Positions 34,599 to 44,063 of a stretch of 55,172 nt of DNA are shown one piece after another. Each line of letters begins with the position of its first letter. Position 1 is the stretch's first letter. A model generated the notes under the pieces. That model had not been told where the DNA came from. It saw only the letters and a program-made list of their open reading frames with translations, and did no database searches. Position numbers and translations under genes: made by a program. Source of the DNA: UBA2943 sp946534895 (GTDB lineage: Bacteria; Bacillota; Clostridia; Christensenellales; Aristaeellaceae); contig CAMNDE010000013.1 of assembly GCA_946534895.1 (NCBI GenBank), positions 1 through 55,172 of the forward strand, written 5' to 3'.

Positions 34599-36617
34599 TT
34601 GAAGAAATCCACCCGTGGGCTCATCAGCTATGCCATCATGCTCGGTGTGCTCCTCCTGATTGCGGTCATGCTCAACAACAGCATGCCCCAGGCTGTAAGC
34701 AAGCGGATTGAATATCCGGAACTGCTGCAGATGATTGAGAACGGTCAGGTCAGCGCTGTGGCCGTCCGCGACAATTCGCTTGTCGGTCTGAAGAAGAACA
34801 GTGCGGTGAGTGCGAATGCCTTCCCGGAGCAGGACTACGACTTTGAAACCACCATCGGCAGTGATTTCCTGATGACTGCCCGGCAGATGACGGCTTCCAA
34901 GAAAGGCGTGGCTCTGGAAAGCATCTCGGTGCATGATCTTCCCTTTACGCTGGAATACCGTGCACCGGAAGCGCGGTCCTGGTGGGTGGATTACCTGCCC
35001 TTCCTGATTGAGATTATCCTGTTTGGCGCGCTGTGGATTTTCATTATGCGCTCCCAGATGGGCGGCAACCGCGCCATGAACTTCTCCAAGAGCACGGCAC
35101 GGATGCAGGATCCCAGCAAGAACAAGATTACGTTTGCGGATGTGGCGGGGGCTGACGAAGAGAAGGAAGAACTCCAGGAAATGGTGGATTTCCTCCGGAA
35201 TCCGAAGACCTATACTGAACTCGGTGCGCGCATTCCCAAGGGCGTGCTCCTGGTGGGCCCTCCCGGAACCGGCAAGACGCTTCTGGCCAAGGCTGTGGCC
35301 GGCGAGGCGAACGTGCCTTTCTTTTCCATTTCAGGTTCCGACTTTGTGGAAATGTTTGTCGGTGTCGGCGCCAGCCGTGTGCGTGACCTGTTTGATCAGG
35401 CCAAGAAGGCTGCACCTTCCATCGTGTTTATCGACGAGATCGATGCGGTCGGCCGGCACAGGGGTGCAGGTCTTGGCGGCGGACATGACGAGCGCGAGCA
35501 GACCCTGAATCAGCTGCTTGTGGAGATGGACGGCTTTGCGGTCAATGAGGGCGTCATTGTCATGGCAGCCACGAACCGCCGTGATATTCTGGACCCGGCA
35601 CTGATGCGTCCCGGACGTTTTGACCGGCAGGTGACGGTGAATTATCCGGATCAGCGCGGCCGCGTGGCCATTCTGAAGGTGCACAGCCGCGGCAAGCCCC
35701 TGGCAAAGGATGTGGATCTGGACAATATCGCCAAGCGCATGCCCTATGCTGCCGGTGCGGATCTGGAGAATGTCATGAATGAGGCGGCTATCCTGGCTGC
35801 CCGGTCCAGAAAGAAGGAAATCGATCAGCAGCTGCTGATCGATGCCATTGCCCGTGTCCAGATGGGACCGGAGAAAAAGAGCCACAAGGTATCGGACCGC
35901 GACCGCCGTATGGTGGCCATCCATGAATCCGGCCATGCGGTGGTGGGCCATATGCTTCCCGGATGCGATGAAGTGCACCTGGTGACGATTGTGCCCCGCG
36001 GCATGAGCGCCGGACACACCCTGTCCCTGCCCAGTGAGGAGCGGGACAACATGAGCCGCAGCCAGATGCGGGATATTATCTGCATGGCCCTGGGCGGACA
36101 TGCGGCTGAGGAAGTGCTGATCGGCGAAATCTTCACCGGTTCCTCCTCTGACCTGAAGCAGGCCACGGAAATGTGCCGCCAGATGGTGACCAAGTACGGC
36201 ATGAGCGAAAAGCTGGGCACCATTTATCTGGGCAGCGACAATGAAGTGTTCGTGGGCATGGAATTCGGACAGAGCCGTCCGTATTCGGAGAAGTATGCGT
36301 CCATGATTGACGAGGAAGTCAAGCAGATGCTGGATGAATGCTACGAGCGTGCCAAGGAGACCATCCGCACGAACCTCGAGCAGATGAATCGTCTGGTGGA
36401 TACGCTGCTCACTGAGGAAACCGTGGGCCGCAATGAGTTTGTGGCCATCATGGAAGGCCGCGAAGCGGATGCTTCCATGGATGAAGACAAGCCGAGAGAG
36501 GCTGCCCGGATTCCGGTGGAGCCTGCGCCTGAACCTGCCAGGGAAGAGAAAACGGAGGATAAGCCTGAGCTCCCGTCCAGCTTTATCCCGGAGGACAGTC
36601 TGAATGGTCAGACCTGA
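34599..36617 (+). CDS. ftsH: ATP-dependent zinc metalloprotease FtsH
   Basis: A 672-residue membrane-anchored AAA protease that degrades misfolded membrane proteins and short-lived regulators. An N-terminal helix (GLISYAIMLGVLLLIAVML), an outside domain and a second helix near residue 135 precede the AAA domain: Walker A GPPGTGKT (220-227), FIDEIDAVGR, and the second region of homology ATNRRDILDPALMRPGRFDR. The zinc site is HESGH at 442-446, and the third ligand region follows downstream. The C-terminal 60 residues are Glu/Pro-rich. The start is TTG 34599, with AAGGAGG nine bases upstream. The PHP gene overlaps its 3' end by 14 bases. Confidence 0.97.
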   Translation: MKKSTRGLISYAIMLGVLLLIAVMLNNSMPQAVSKRIEYPELLQMIENGQVSAVAVRDNSLVGLKKNSAVSANAFPEQDYDFETTIGSDFLMTARQMTASKKGVALESISVHDLPFTLEYRAPEARSWWVDYLPFLIEIILFGALWIFIMRSQMGGNRAMNFSKSTARMQDPSKNKITFADVAGADEEKEELQEMVDFLRNPKTYTELGARIPKGVLLVGPPGTGKTLLAKAVAGEANVPFFSISGSDFVEMFVGVGASRVRDLFDQAKKAAPSIVFIDEIDAVGRHRGAGLGGGHDEREQTLNQLLVEMDGFAVNEGVIVMAATNRRDILDPALMRPGRFDRQVTVNYPDQRGRVAILKVHSRGKPLAKDVDLDNIAKRMPYAAGADLENVMNEAAILAARSRKKEIDQQLLIDAIARVQMGPEKKSHKVSDRDRRMVAIHESGHAVVGHMLPGCDEVHLVTIVPRGMSAGHTLSLPSEERDNMSRSQMRDIICMALGGHAAEEVLIGEIFTGSSSDLKQATEMCRQMVTKYGMSEKLGTIYLGSDNEVFVGMEFGQSRPYSEKYASMIDEEVKQMLDECYERAKETIRTNLEQMNRLVDTLLTEETVGRNEFVAIMEGREADASMDEDKPREAARIPVEPAPEPAREEKTEDKPELPSSFIPEDSLNGQT

Positions 36618-37455
36618 TCTGCATCTGCACACCAATGCCAGCGACGGGGTCTTTTCCCCGGAGCTCATGCTTCACGAGTGCCGCATGGCCGGCCTGACGC
36701 ATATGTCAGTGACGGACCATGATACGTTTGCCGGTTCGGACCAGGTCGTGTCCATGGGTGGAGATGGGCTCACCATCATTCCCGGAGTGGAACTGAGCAT
36801 TTCGGACATGCACGGCCTGCATCTGCTGGGATACGGCACCGCCGGGGATTCACCCATCCGGGAAAAGGTGCTGGACCTTGCACAGAAGCGTGAAGAGCGT
36901 GCGCGCAGGATTGTGGAACGTCTTGAGTCCATGGGCATGCCGCTGGATTTCCGCGACATGATGCGGCGAAGAAGGCTGACGGGAGGCGGCGGAGCCACAT
37001 TCGGGCGTCCGCATATAGCCCGGGCCATGGTGCACGCGGGGTATGTGCGGAACATGCAGGAAGCTTTTGAAAAATATCTGGGCAACGGAAAGTGCGCGTA
37101 TGTTCCGTGCGAACGTCTGAATATGCAGCAGGCGCTTGAACTTCTGCGCGCGAGCGGGTTTGTGTCAGTCGTTGCGCATCCCGTGGAACTGAATCTTGAA
37201 GAATCTGTGCTGCGCTCACTCCTTTCCAAGTGGAAGGATCTGGGCCTGATGGGTGTGGAAGTATATCATCCGTCCGCGCAGTCATGGGGATTTGAGCGTC
37301 TGGACCGCATTGCCCGGTCCATGGGTTTTCTGGTGACCGGAGGCAGCGACTTTCACCAGGAAAATGATCCGAAGCATGCCCGGATCGGCTCAACGGCCGC
37401 GGTCTGGAATCAGTCAGAGCGGGATATTGAGCTGCTCTTGCAGTCAATTGACTGA
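36604..37455 (+). CDS. PHP-domain phosphoesterase (YciV/TrpH-like)
   Basis: A 283-residue metal-dependent phosphoesterase. The four PHP motifs are clear: DLHLHTNASDGVF, VTDHDT, GVELS, and later VAHPVE, with GGSDFH near the C-terminus. This set and the length match the family of 3',5'-nucleoside bisphosphate phosphatase / RNase AM (YciV, formerly TrpH), which trims short RNA ends and hydrolyses pAp. It overlaps ftsH by 14 bases. A histidinol phosphatase is a less likely alternative, because no his gene is nearby and the sequence has the RPHIARAMV element seen in YciV-type proteins. Confidence 0.9.
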   Translation: MVRPDLHLHTNASDGVFSPELMLHECRMAGLTHMSVTDHDTFAGSDQVVSMGGDGLTIIPGVELSISDMHGLHLLGYGTAGDSPIREKVLDLAQKREERARRIVERLESMGMPLDFRDMMRRRRLTGGGGATFGRPHIARAMVHAGYVRNMQEAFEKYLGNGKCAYVPCERLNMQQALELLRASGFVSVVAHPVELNLEESVLRSLLSKWKDLGLMGVEVYHPSAQSWGFERLDRIARSMGFLVTGGSDFHQENDPKHARIGSTAAVWNQSERDIELLLQSID

Positions 37456-37491
37456 AGGGCGGGCTGAATTGTTATTGAAGAGGAAAGGCAG

Positions 37492-39759
37492 GTGAATGCC
37501 GTGCAGGAACAGGAATCCATGGAAGCGATGCTTCCCTCGGAGCGCAGAAGACGATCTGCCAAGTATCTGGATCATAAAGGGGAAGGACAGCCTGCCAGCC
37601 CGGCAGACACTGCGGATAGCCAGCCGTCCAGGGCTGGAACGAATCAGGATTTCGCCCGCCGGGAGGCATACCGCAGCAGGGAGGCCAAGGCGGAAACCGC
37701 AAGTCAGAATCCAAAAAACGAATCATCGGAAACCAAGGAAAGAAAAACCACAGGTACACGGGGCTATAAGCCGCAGGCCGCCCCGAAGTCCCAGGAAAAA
37801 GGAAAGAGCACGAAAAAGGCGGCCGGCAGGAAAAGTGCTGACAAGGCTGCTGCTCCAGCGCAGAGTACAGGAAGCATGCCCCAGGTCCCCGGAAATCAGG
37901 AGACGGGCGGAATGCGGACGGAAGCGGTCATGCCCAGGAACATGCAGGGCACGGCCGGATTTCAGACGACAGGCAGCATGACCGGCGGCTTCATGCAGAC
38001 CGGCGGATATCAGAATGTCGGGATGACCGGCGCCATGCCGCAGACAGGCGGATATCAGACGCCGGTGTATTATCCCGTCCAGGGACAGACGGCAGGAAAT
38101 GCGGCAGTGCCGTTTACGGAAGGTGCGTCTTCAGCCGGGTATCCGGTGGGCAATATGCCTTCCCAGGGCGTGCCGCATAACGGCAGCGGCATTTATCCCG
38201 CCGCCTACGTCCAGAACATGAACCGGGGATTCACGCCGCCGCCCCAGCCGCCGAAACCGGCAGCATCCCGGTCCGGCGGGAAGAATCCCGGGGGGAAGAA
38301 GCCGAAGAGCGGCCTGCAGAAAGGCCTGATTATTGCTTTGAGCATTGCTGCCGCGGCAGCCCTGATCCTGATCGGGGTGCAGACCGTACGCAGTGCCAGA
38401 GCGGAGCGCGAATTGCGCGCGGCTGTGGAACCCTACAACGACCGGTATGTGGAAGGCGTCTATGTGGACGGCATCAGCCTGGGCGGCCTGACACAGGAAC
38501 AGGCCCGGGATGTGGTGACCAGCAATGCGCAGCAGCGCTCTTCAGCATGGTCGGTGCGCCTGACCTATCAGGGTCAGCTGGTGCGGGAAATCAGTGCCAG
38601 CGAGCTGAGCATGCAGGTCAAGGTAGAGGACGCGCTGCAGGAAGCATGGCAGCAGGGACACGTAGGCGATCTGGCGGAGCGGCGCTCAGAAATGGAACGC
38701 CTGCGCGCTGAGCCCTATGAAGGATATACAGCCACGCCCAGTGGCGACACCTCCGTGATCGACAGCATTCTGGCCGATATCGCCCAGGCGGTATACCGGG
38801 CACCGGTGGATGCAACGCTTGCCACGTTCAATCCGGACATGACCTATCCCTTCACCTTCAACGAGGAAGTGGTGGGCAGAAGCCTGAACGTGGAACCGGT
38901 GAAGGAGGAAATCTATCACCGGCTGTCTTCCATGCAGAGCGGGGATATTGAACTGGACTTCACCATGACGGAACCGAAGGTGACGGTTCAGGACCTCAAG
39001 GACCATGTGGTGGCACTGCGCGGAACGGCAACAACCCCGATCAGCTCCCATAGTACAGAGGAGCGGAACAACAATATCCGGGTGGCCTTTTCACGGGTTT
39101 CCGGCACCATTCTGCAGCCCGGACAGCAGTTTTCCTTCAATAATATTGTGGGTGAGCGGACCACCAAGAACGGATTCTATCCGGCCATTGAGTATGCCTA
39201 CGGCGAACTGGCCGAGGGCATCGGCGGAGGCGTCTGCCAGGCATCCACCACCGTCTATCTGGCGGCGGTGCGGGCAGGCATGAACATTGTCAAGCGTGAG
39301 CCCCATTCCCGGGAGGTCAGCTACATCGATTTCGGCAAGGATGCCACGGTGTACTGGTATTCCAACCATAAGATTGACATGGTGTTCAAGAACACTTCAT
39401 CCAGTCCGGTATACATTACCGCGGCGGTGCAGTCCAGCAACACCAAAAAGGTCAACCTGATGTGCGTGGTCAATATCTATGGCGCGGACCTCGGAAACCA
39501 GACCTATGACATTGAGACAGTTCTGACGCCGATTGAGGCGCCCACGGAGCCGAAGTATGTGAAGGACCGCAATGCCGAGTATGTGACGTATACCGATCAG
39601 GAATATGTCTATTCCAAGGCGCAGCCCGGCACCATTGTGGATGCGTACCTGGTGACCTATGAGGGCAGTACCGTGGTGGACCGCAGATACATGTATACGG
39701 ACACCTATGATGCGCAGCCCCAGGTGATCTATGTGGGTGTGACCCCAAGGGAAAAATAG
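37492..39759 (+). CDS. VanW-family envelope protein with low-complexity cytosolic tail
   Basis: A 755-residue protein. Residues 1-270 are disordered: first Lys/Arg/Glu/Ser-rich, then Gly/Met/Gln/Thr/Tyr-rich with GGYQ and QTGGY repeats. One hydrophobic helix lies at about 278-298. Outside is a domain with VDGISLGGLTQEQARDVV, typical of the putative peptidoglycan-binding domain that precedes VanW, then the VanW domain itself (about 510-640), whose core reads GEGIGGGVCQASTT in related proteins and AEGIGGGVCQASTTVY here. The C-terminal 110 residues are beta-rich, G5-like in position. The cysteine after GGG is the conserved one. VanW occurs in vancomycin clusters but its function is not settled. 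GTG 37492 or GTG 37501 could start. Two terminators follow. Confidence 0.9.
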   Translation: MNAVQEQESMEAMLPSERRRRSAKYLDHKGEGQPASPADTADSQPSRAGTNQDFARREAYRSREAKAETASQNPKNESSETKERKTTGTRGYKPQAAPKSQEKGKSTKKAAGRKSADKAAAPAQSTGSMPQVPGNQETGGMRTEAVMPRNMQGTAGFQTTGSMTGGFMQTGGYQNVGMTGAMPQTGGYQTPVYYPVQGQTAGNAAVPFTEGASSAGYPVGNMPSQGVPHNGSGIYPAAYVQNMNRGFTPPPQPPKPAASRSGGKNPGGKKPKSGLQKGLIIALSIAAAAALILIGVQTVRSARAERELRAAVEPYNDRYVEGVYVDGISLGGLTQEQARDVVTSNAQQRSSAWSVRLTYQGQLVREISASELSMQVKVEDALQEAWQQGHVGDLAERRSEMERLRAEPYEGYTATPSGDTSVIDSILADIAQAVYRAPVDATLATFNPDMTYPFTFNEEVVGRSLNVEPVKEEIYHRLSSMQSGDIELDFTMTEPKVTVQDLKDHVVALRGTATTPISSHSTEERNNNIRVAFSRVSGTILQPGQQFSFNNIVGERTTKNGFYPAIEYAYGELAEGIGGGVCQASTTVYLAAVRAGMNIVKREPHSREVSYIDFGKDATVYWYSNHKIDMVFKNTSSSPVYITAAVQSSNTKKVNLMCVVNIYGADLGNQTYDIETVLTPIEAPTEPKYVKDRNAEYVTYTDQEYVYSKAQPGTIVDAYLVTYEGSTVVDRRYMYTDTYDAQPQVIYVGVTPREK

Positions 39760-39774
39760 TGAGAAACCTGACAC

Positions 39775-39798
39775 GGACCGGTATCTGCCGGTCCTTTT
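39775..39798 (+). terminator. Intrinsic terminator (first of two)
   Basis: A perfect 7-bp stem (ggaccgg 39775-39781 with ccggtcc 39788-39794), a 6-base loop, then TTTTCT. It lies 15 bases after the VanW-protein stop. Confidence 0.85.
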
Positions 39799-39839
39799 CT
39801 CATGCGTGAAGCTGAGAGGCTTATCATCCGGTTTCGGCG

Positions 39840-39874
39840 GCACAGAGGTATGCGGGACATCCTCTGTGCTTTTT
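39840..39874 (+). terminator. Intrinsic terminator (second of two)
   Basis: A perfect 9-bp stem (39840-39848 with 39861-39869), a 12-base loop and five T residues. With the first terminator it isolates the transport locus from upstream transcription. Confidence 0.88.
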
Positions 39875-39921
39875 CCGTTATTTCGAACATGAAACGTGTA
39901 TAAGCGGTCTTCAGGTCGGGA

Positions 39922-39976
39922 CATGATATGGGAATTTGAGCAAAAAACACATATCATGATACCAATATTTCCCATA
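39922..39976 (+). promoter_or_regulatory. Overlapping, mutually exclusive inverted repeats
   Basis: Two perfect inverted repeats share the bases at 39927-39930. The first pairs catgatatg (39922-39930) with catatcatg (39950-39958). The second pairs tatgggaa (39927-39934) with ttcccata (39969-39976). They lie 70-120 bases upstream of the locus promoter, so as DNA they could be alternative operator half-site pairs. The rest of 39760-40204 holds two terminators, this element, a small 7-bp stem (40018-40037), a promoter and a roughly 125-base leader; no gene was found. Confidence 0.55.
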
Positions 39977-40044
39977 AAATCCGGGGGAGACTGATCATTT
40001 GTTGTCCGTATCCGGCTGAAAACCGGAGCAGGTTTTCGGTTTAA

Positions 40045-40073
40045 TTGACACTGCAAAATACCTGAGTTAAAAT
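40045..40073 (+). promoter_or_regulatory. Sigma-A promoter of the transport locus
   Basis: A perfect TTGACA at 40045-40050, a 17-base spacer and TAAAAT (5 of 6) at 40068-40073. The predicted leader to the ATG at 40205 is about 125 bases. No other strong promoter was seen before 52.1 kb. Confidence 0.85.
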
Positions 40074-40204
40074 AATTAGGCTAAACTACGTTGCGGAAAA
40101 CCAGGAATGCATCTGCCGGAGTGCTTTTGTGTTCCATTGTTTTCTATCATTTCTTCATCAGGGTATACAATAATACATTTTCAAGGATGGGAGAGGTCAG
40201 GTCA

Positions 40205-43099
40205 ATGCGCAAGAAGAAACTTGGAAAAATCCTGGGGGTTCTGGCTGTCTGTGCAGTGATCGTTCTGATCGTGATCCTCGGAAAAGGCCCGGACAACTTT
40301 CAGCAGAAGTATGAGGGCGTGGATCTGAGCCAAAACGTCGGAGAGATCGGAAGAACAGATACCTATGAAAAGTATCTGTCCGCACACAGCGATGCACCGT
40401 CAGGCACGCAGTCCATTGCAGTGGACGTACTTGCGTTTGAGGGTGACGCGCATGTGGATGCAGATCATCCGGACAGTGTCTTCACACCAGACGGGTCCAC
40501 TGTGACTTGGCATGTCGATGTCCCGGAAGCCGGTATGTACCGGATTCTTCTGGACTATCTGACAGTGAACAGCCGCGGCGTGGATATGGAGCGGGAGCTG
40601 TACATCAATGGCAGTCTTCCTTTTTCGGGTGCGTCCCAGCTCTGTTTTTCACGGCTCTGGACCAACGCGGGACCGGTGAGGCAGGATAACCAGGGCAATG
40701 ATATCCGGCCTTCGCAGGTGGAAGTGTTTGACTGGCAGCAGGTGTACTGCAAGGACGACATGGGCTATGAGACTGAGCCTTATCAGTTCTATTTTGACGC
40801 GGGCGAAAGCACGCTGAGCCTGAAGGCGGTCAACGAGCCCATGATCATTCGCGGAATCACCCTGGTGCCGAGCACAAAGGTGCGCTCCTATGCTGAGTAC
40901 AAAGAAAGCATTCCTGCGGGCGTCTCCGCTGCATCCGCCGATTACAGGCAGATCATCCAGGGCGAAGATTCCACGCTGCGCTCCTCGCCTTCGCTGTATG
41001 CGCGCTATGACCGGTCTTCACCCAGCACGGTGCCGTATTCCGTCACCAACACCATCATGAACTATATCGGCGGCGATCCGTGGAACAATGCGGGCCAGTG
41101 GATTGAATGGGGATTCGATATTGAAGAGGACGGCCTGTATAACATTTCCATCAAGGCCCGTCAGGCGTATCAGCGCGGATCCCTGTCCTGCCGGAATTTC
41201 TATCTGGACGGTGAGGCTCCTTTCTCGGAAGTGGAGACTCTGACCTTTGACTACAACACTTCCTGGGATATGCGCACACTGTGCGATGAAAGCGGCAAGC
41301 CGTTCCAGTTCTACCTGACCAAGGGACATCACACCGTGCGCCTGGAAGCAACACTGGGCGGCATGGGCCCGGTGCTGGAGCGCCTGGAGGATTCCATCTT
41401 TGAGCTGAACCAGATCTACCGCAAGATTCTCGTGCTCACAGGCGTGAACCCGGACCGTTTCCGCGATTACAATCTGTTCAAGATTTATCCGGACGTGAAA
41501 ACGGCCATGGATCTTGCCGGCAAGCGGCTCTACAAGATTGTGGATGACACGGTGGCCATCACGGGTCAGAAGAGCGACCGTGTGGCCGTGGCCCAGACAC
41601 TTGCCGTGCAGCTGGAAGGGTTTGTGAACCACGAGGAACGGATCACCCAGTCGTTCGGCAATTTCAAGGACAACATTACCAGCCTTGGCACGGCCATGCA
41701 GAACATGGCGGAAACCAAGCTGGACATTGACATGATCGTGATTTCCGGCGACGGCGCCAAACTTCCCTCCACCAGGGACGGCTTCCTGGCCAAGGCGCTG
41801 CACGAAATCCGCTCCTGCGTAGCTTCCTACTTTGTGGATTACAACTCCATCGGCGACAAGTTCGAAGAAAATGAAACCGATGACCTGATCGAGGTCTGGA
41901 TTGTGACCGGCCGTGACCAGTCCACCATCCTCAAGACCATGGTGGACGATACATTTACCCCCAATACCGGCATCCGCGCCAACGTAAAACTGGTGGTGGC
42001 GGACACGCTGCTGACCGCCGTGGTGGCCGGCAACGGGCCGGACGTGGTCCTGTCCGTGGGCTCCTGGTTCCCTGTGAACTATGCCATGCGTCATGCCGTG
42101 GAAGACCTGACGCAGTTCCCGGACTACGAGCAGGTGGTGGCACCCTTCTATGACAGTGCCATGACACCCATGATCTATGACGGAGGCGTGTACGCGCTTC
42201 CGGAAACCCAGGAATTCTCCGTGCTCTTCTACCGCGAGGACGTACTGGAGGAACTGGGACTGAAACCGCCGCAGACCTGGGACGAAGTGATCGCCATGCT
42301 GCCCACCATTCAGGGCAACAACATGTCCGTGGGCATTCCGTATCCGGATATTGCCAGCGCGGACCTGTCGATCCTCAACTCCATGATCTACCAGAATGGC
42401 GGCCAGATCTATGATGATGAAGGAAAGAAGACCTGCATTGACAGTGAAAACGGCGTGAACGCGTTCAAGCTGTATACCTCCCTGTACAATGACTATGGAC
42501 TTCCCACCGTGTATGACTTCGTAAGCCGCTTCCGTTCCGGCGAAATGCCGATCGGCGTGGCACCCTATTCCGTCTACAATACCCTGACCGTGTCCGCTCC
42601 GGAAATCCGCGGCCTCTGGGATTTCACCCTGTTCCCCGGGACCATGAAAGCAGGCGCGGACGGGAAGGAAACCCTGGACCGTTCCGTGCACTGCGCGGGT
42701 CTCTGCTCCATGATCATTGCCACAGACAATGAACAGGTCAAGAAGAACAGCTGGGAGTTCCTCAAGTGGTGGACCAGCAGCGAGGCTCAGGTCCGTTTCG
42801 GACGCGAGATCGAAAGCGTGCTCGGCTCCTCTGCCCGCTATACCACAGCCAACCGTGAGGCGCTGGATCAGCTGGCATGGAGTGCTGCTCAGCTGTCCGT
42901 GCTCAAGGAGCAGATGGCACAGACCGTGGGCTTCCGCGAGATCGCCGGTGGATATTCCACCACAAGGCATATGACCAACGCGATCCGCCGCGTCATCAAT
43001 GACAAGGATGATGCCAGAGAGACGCTGCTGATGTATTCCAAGACGATCAATGAGGAAATCAAGGTCAAGCGCAGGGAATTCAACCTGCCGGTGGATTGA
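40205..43099 (+). CDS. Membrane-anchored solute-binding protein with two jelly-roll-like modules
   Basis: A 964-residue protein. An N-terminal helix (residues 8-26) follows MRKKK; it has no lipobox and no clear cleavage site, so it is probably an uncleaved anchor. Residues 72-225 and 250-390 look like a duplicated beta-sandwich carbohydrate-binding module; both contain the pattern aromatic-(Leu/Ile)-(Asn/Asp)-Gly, then PF and a long Gly-containing loop. A mainly helical segment follows (391-558). Residues 560-964 form an ABC family 1 solute-binding domain (AVVAGNGPDVVLS, YALPETQEFSVLFYREDVLEELG, WEFLKWWTSSEAQ). ATG 40205 has GAGAGG eight bases upstream; the frame is open from 40091, but that part lacks a ribosome binding site. 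First gene of the locus. The ligand is probably a large glycan, by inference. Confidence 0.88.
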   Translation: MRKKKLGKILGVLAVCAVIVLIVILGKGPDNFQQKYEGVDLSQNVGEIGRTDTYEKYLSAHSDAPSGTQSIAVDVLAFEGDAHVDADHPDSVFTPDGSTVTWHVDVPEAGMYRILLDYLTVNSRGVDMERELYINGSLPFSGASQLCFSRLWTNAGPVRQDNQGNDIRPSQVEVFDWQQVYCKDDMGYETEPYQFYFDAGESTLSLKAVNEPMIIRGITLVPSTKVRSYAEYKESIPAGVSAASADYRQIIQGEDSTLRSSPSLYARYDRSSPSTVPYSVTNTIMNYIGGDPWNNAGQWIEWGFDIEEDGLYNISIKARQAYQRGSLSCRNFYLDGEAPFSEVETLTFDYNTSWDMRTLCDESGKPFQFYLTKGHHTVRLEATLGGMGPVLERLEDSIFELNQIYRKILVLTGVNPDRFRDYNLFKIYPDVKTAMDLAGKRLYKIVDDTVAITGQKSDRVAVAQTLAVQLEGFVNHEERITQSFGNFKDNITSLGTAMQNMAETKLDIDMIVISGDGAKLPSTRDGFLAKALHEIRSCVASYFVDYNSIGDKFEENETDDLIEVWIVTGRDQSTILKTMVDDTFTPNTGIRANVKLVVADTLLTAVVAGNGPDVVLSVGSWFPVNYAMRHAVEDLTQFPDYEQVVAPFYDSAMTPMIYDGGVYALPETQEFSVLFYREDVLEELGLKPPQTWDEVIAMLPTIQGNNMSVGIPYPDIASADLSILNSMIYQNGGQIYDDEGKKTCIDSENGVNAFKLYTSLYNDYGLPTVYDFVSRFRSGEMPIGVAPYSVYNTLTVSAPEIRGLWDFTLFPGTMKAGADGKETLDRSVHCAGLCSMIIATDNEQVKKNSWEFLKWWTSSEAQVRFGREIESVLGSSARYTTANREALDQLAWSAAQLSVLKEQMAQTVGFREIAGGYSTTRHMTNAIRRVINDKDDARETLLMYSKTINEEIKVKRREFNLPVD

Positions 43100-43124
43100 G
43101 GAAAGGAGAAGGGAGGGAAAACAT

Positions 43125-44063
43125 ATGGAGTCAACCATGCAGAAATACTGGAAGATGAAACGTGAGAACATGAAGTATGGCTGGGCCAAGGCAAAGAAGA
43201 TGAAAGTCTGCTATCTGTTTCTGCTGCCCTATGCCGCGCTTTTCCTGGCTTTCTTCATTCTTCCCATCTGTACATCGATCTATTACAGTTTTACCTACTA
43301 CAATATTCTGGAACCGGCGCGCTTCATCGGATTCCAGAACTACATCAACCTGATTCTCCAGGATGAGGTTTTCCTGACGGCTGTGAAGAACACCTTCGTC
43401 ATAGCCGTGATTACAGGCCCCATCGGATACATTCTTTCATTCCTGTTTGCCTGGTTCATCAATGAGCTTCCCAGGTGGCTGCGCACGATTGCCGTGGTGG
43501 TATTCTATGCCCCCTCAATTGCAGCCAATGCCTTCTATATCTTCTCCATCATATTCCGTGGAGATGCCTATGGCTATCTGAACTCCTTCCTTCTGCAGTT
43601 CGGCCTCATCGATGCGCCGCTGCTCTGGCTGACGGATCCGAGATACATTCTCCCCGTGATCATCGTGGTCATTCTGTGGATGAGCATGGGCACCGGCTTC
43701 CTGTCCTTCGTGGCCGGCCTTCAGGGCGTGGACCGCTCCATGTATGAAGCCGGTTATGTGGACGGCATCCGCAACCGCTGGCAGGAACTGTACTACATTA
43801 CGCTTCCGAGCATGAAGCCCATGCTTCTCTTCGGTGCCGTGATGGCCATCACCCAGGCTTTCAACGTATGCGACGTGCCGCGTGCCCTGGCCGGATATCC
43901 GTCCACGGACTACGCTGCCCGCACCATCGTCACGCATCTGTTTGACTATGGCTTCTCACGTTTTGAAATGGGTTATGCCTCAGCCATCGCCACAGTTCTG
44001 TTCCTGGTCATGATTCTGTGCAACAAAGTAATTCAGACTGCATTGAGGAAGGTGGGCACATGA
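43125..44063 (+). CDS. Sugar ABC transporter permease (MalF/UgpA type), first pair
   Basis: A 312-residue CUT1-type permease. Six hydrophobic helices are visible, from VCYLFLLPYAALFLAFFI to the last near residue 290. The EAA loop that docks the ATPase reads YEAGYVDGIRNRWQELYYITLPSMKP. The ATG at 43125 is preceded by GGGAGGG seven bases upstream, 25 bases after the binding-protein gene. It overlaps the next permease gene by four bases, and the two should form the heterodimeric channel. No ATPase gene is present in the locus, so a shared MsmX-like ATPase is inferred. Confidence 0.93.
   Translation: MESTMQKYWKMKRENMKYGWAKAKKMKVCYLFLLPYAALFLAFFILPICTSIYYSFTYYNILEPARFIGFQNYINLILQDEVFLTAVKNTFVIAVITGPIGYILSFLFAWFINELPRWLRTIAVVVFYAPSIAANAFYIFSIIFRGDAYGYLNSFLLQFGLIDAPLLWLTDPRYILPVIIVVILWMSMGTGFLSFVAGLQGVDRSMYEAGYVDGIRNRWQELYYITLPSMKPMLLFGAVMAITQAFNVCDVPRALAGYPSTDYAARTIVTHLFDYGFSRFEMGYASAIATVLFLVMILCNKVIQTALRKVGT

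Noticed and set aside
40164..40171. TATACAAT as a second promoter close to the transport locus start
   Set aside because: No -35 element at a usable distance; the TTGACA/TAAAAT pair at 40045 is far better.
40091..40204. Upstream in-frame extension of the 964-residue binding protein
   Set aside because: The extra 38 residues start ten to twenty bases after the promoter with no ribosome binding site, and would put a second hydrophobic stretch before a normal signal anchor.
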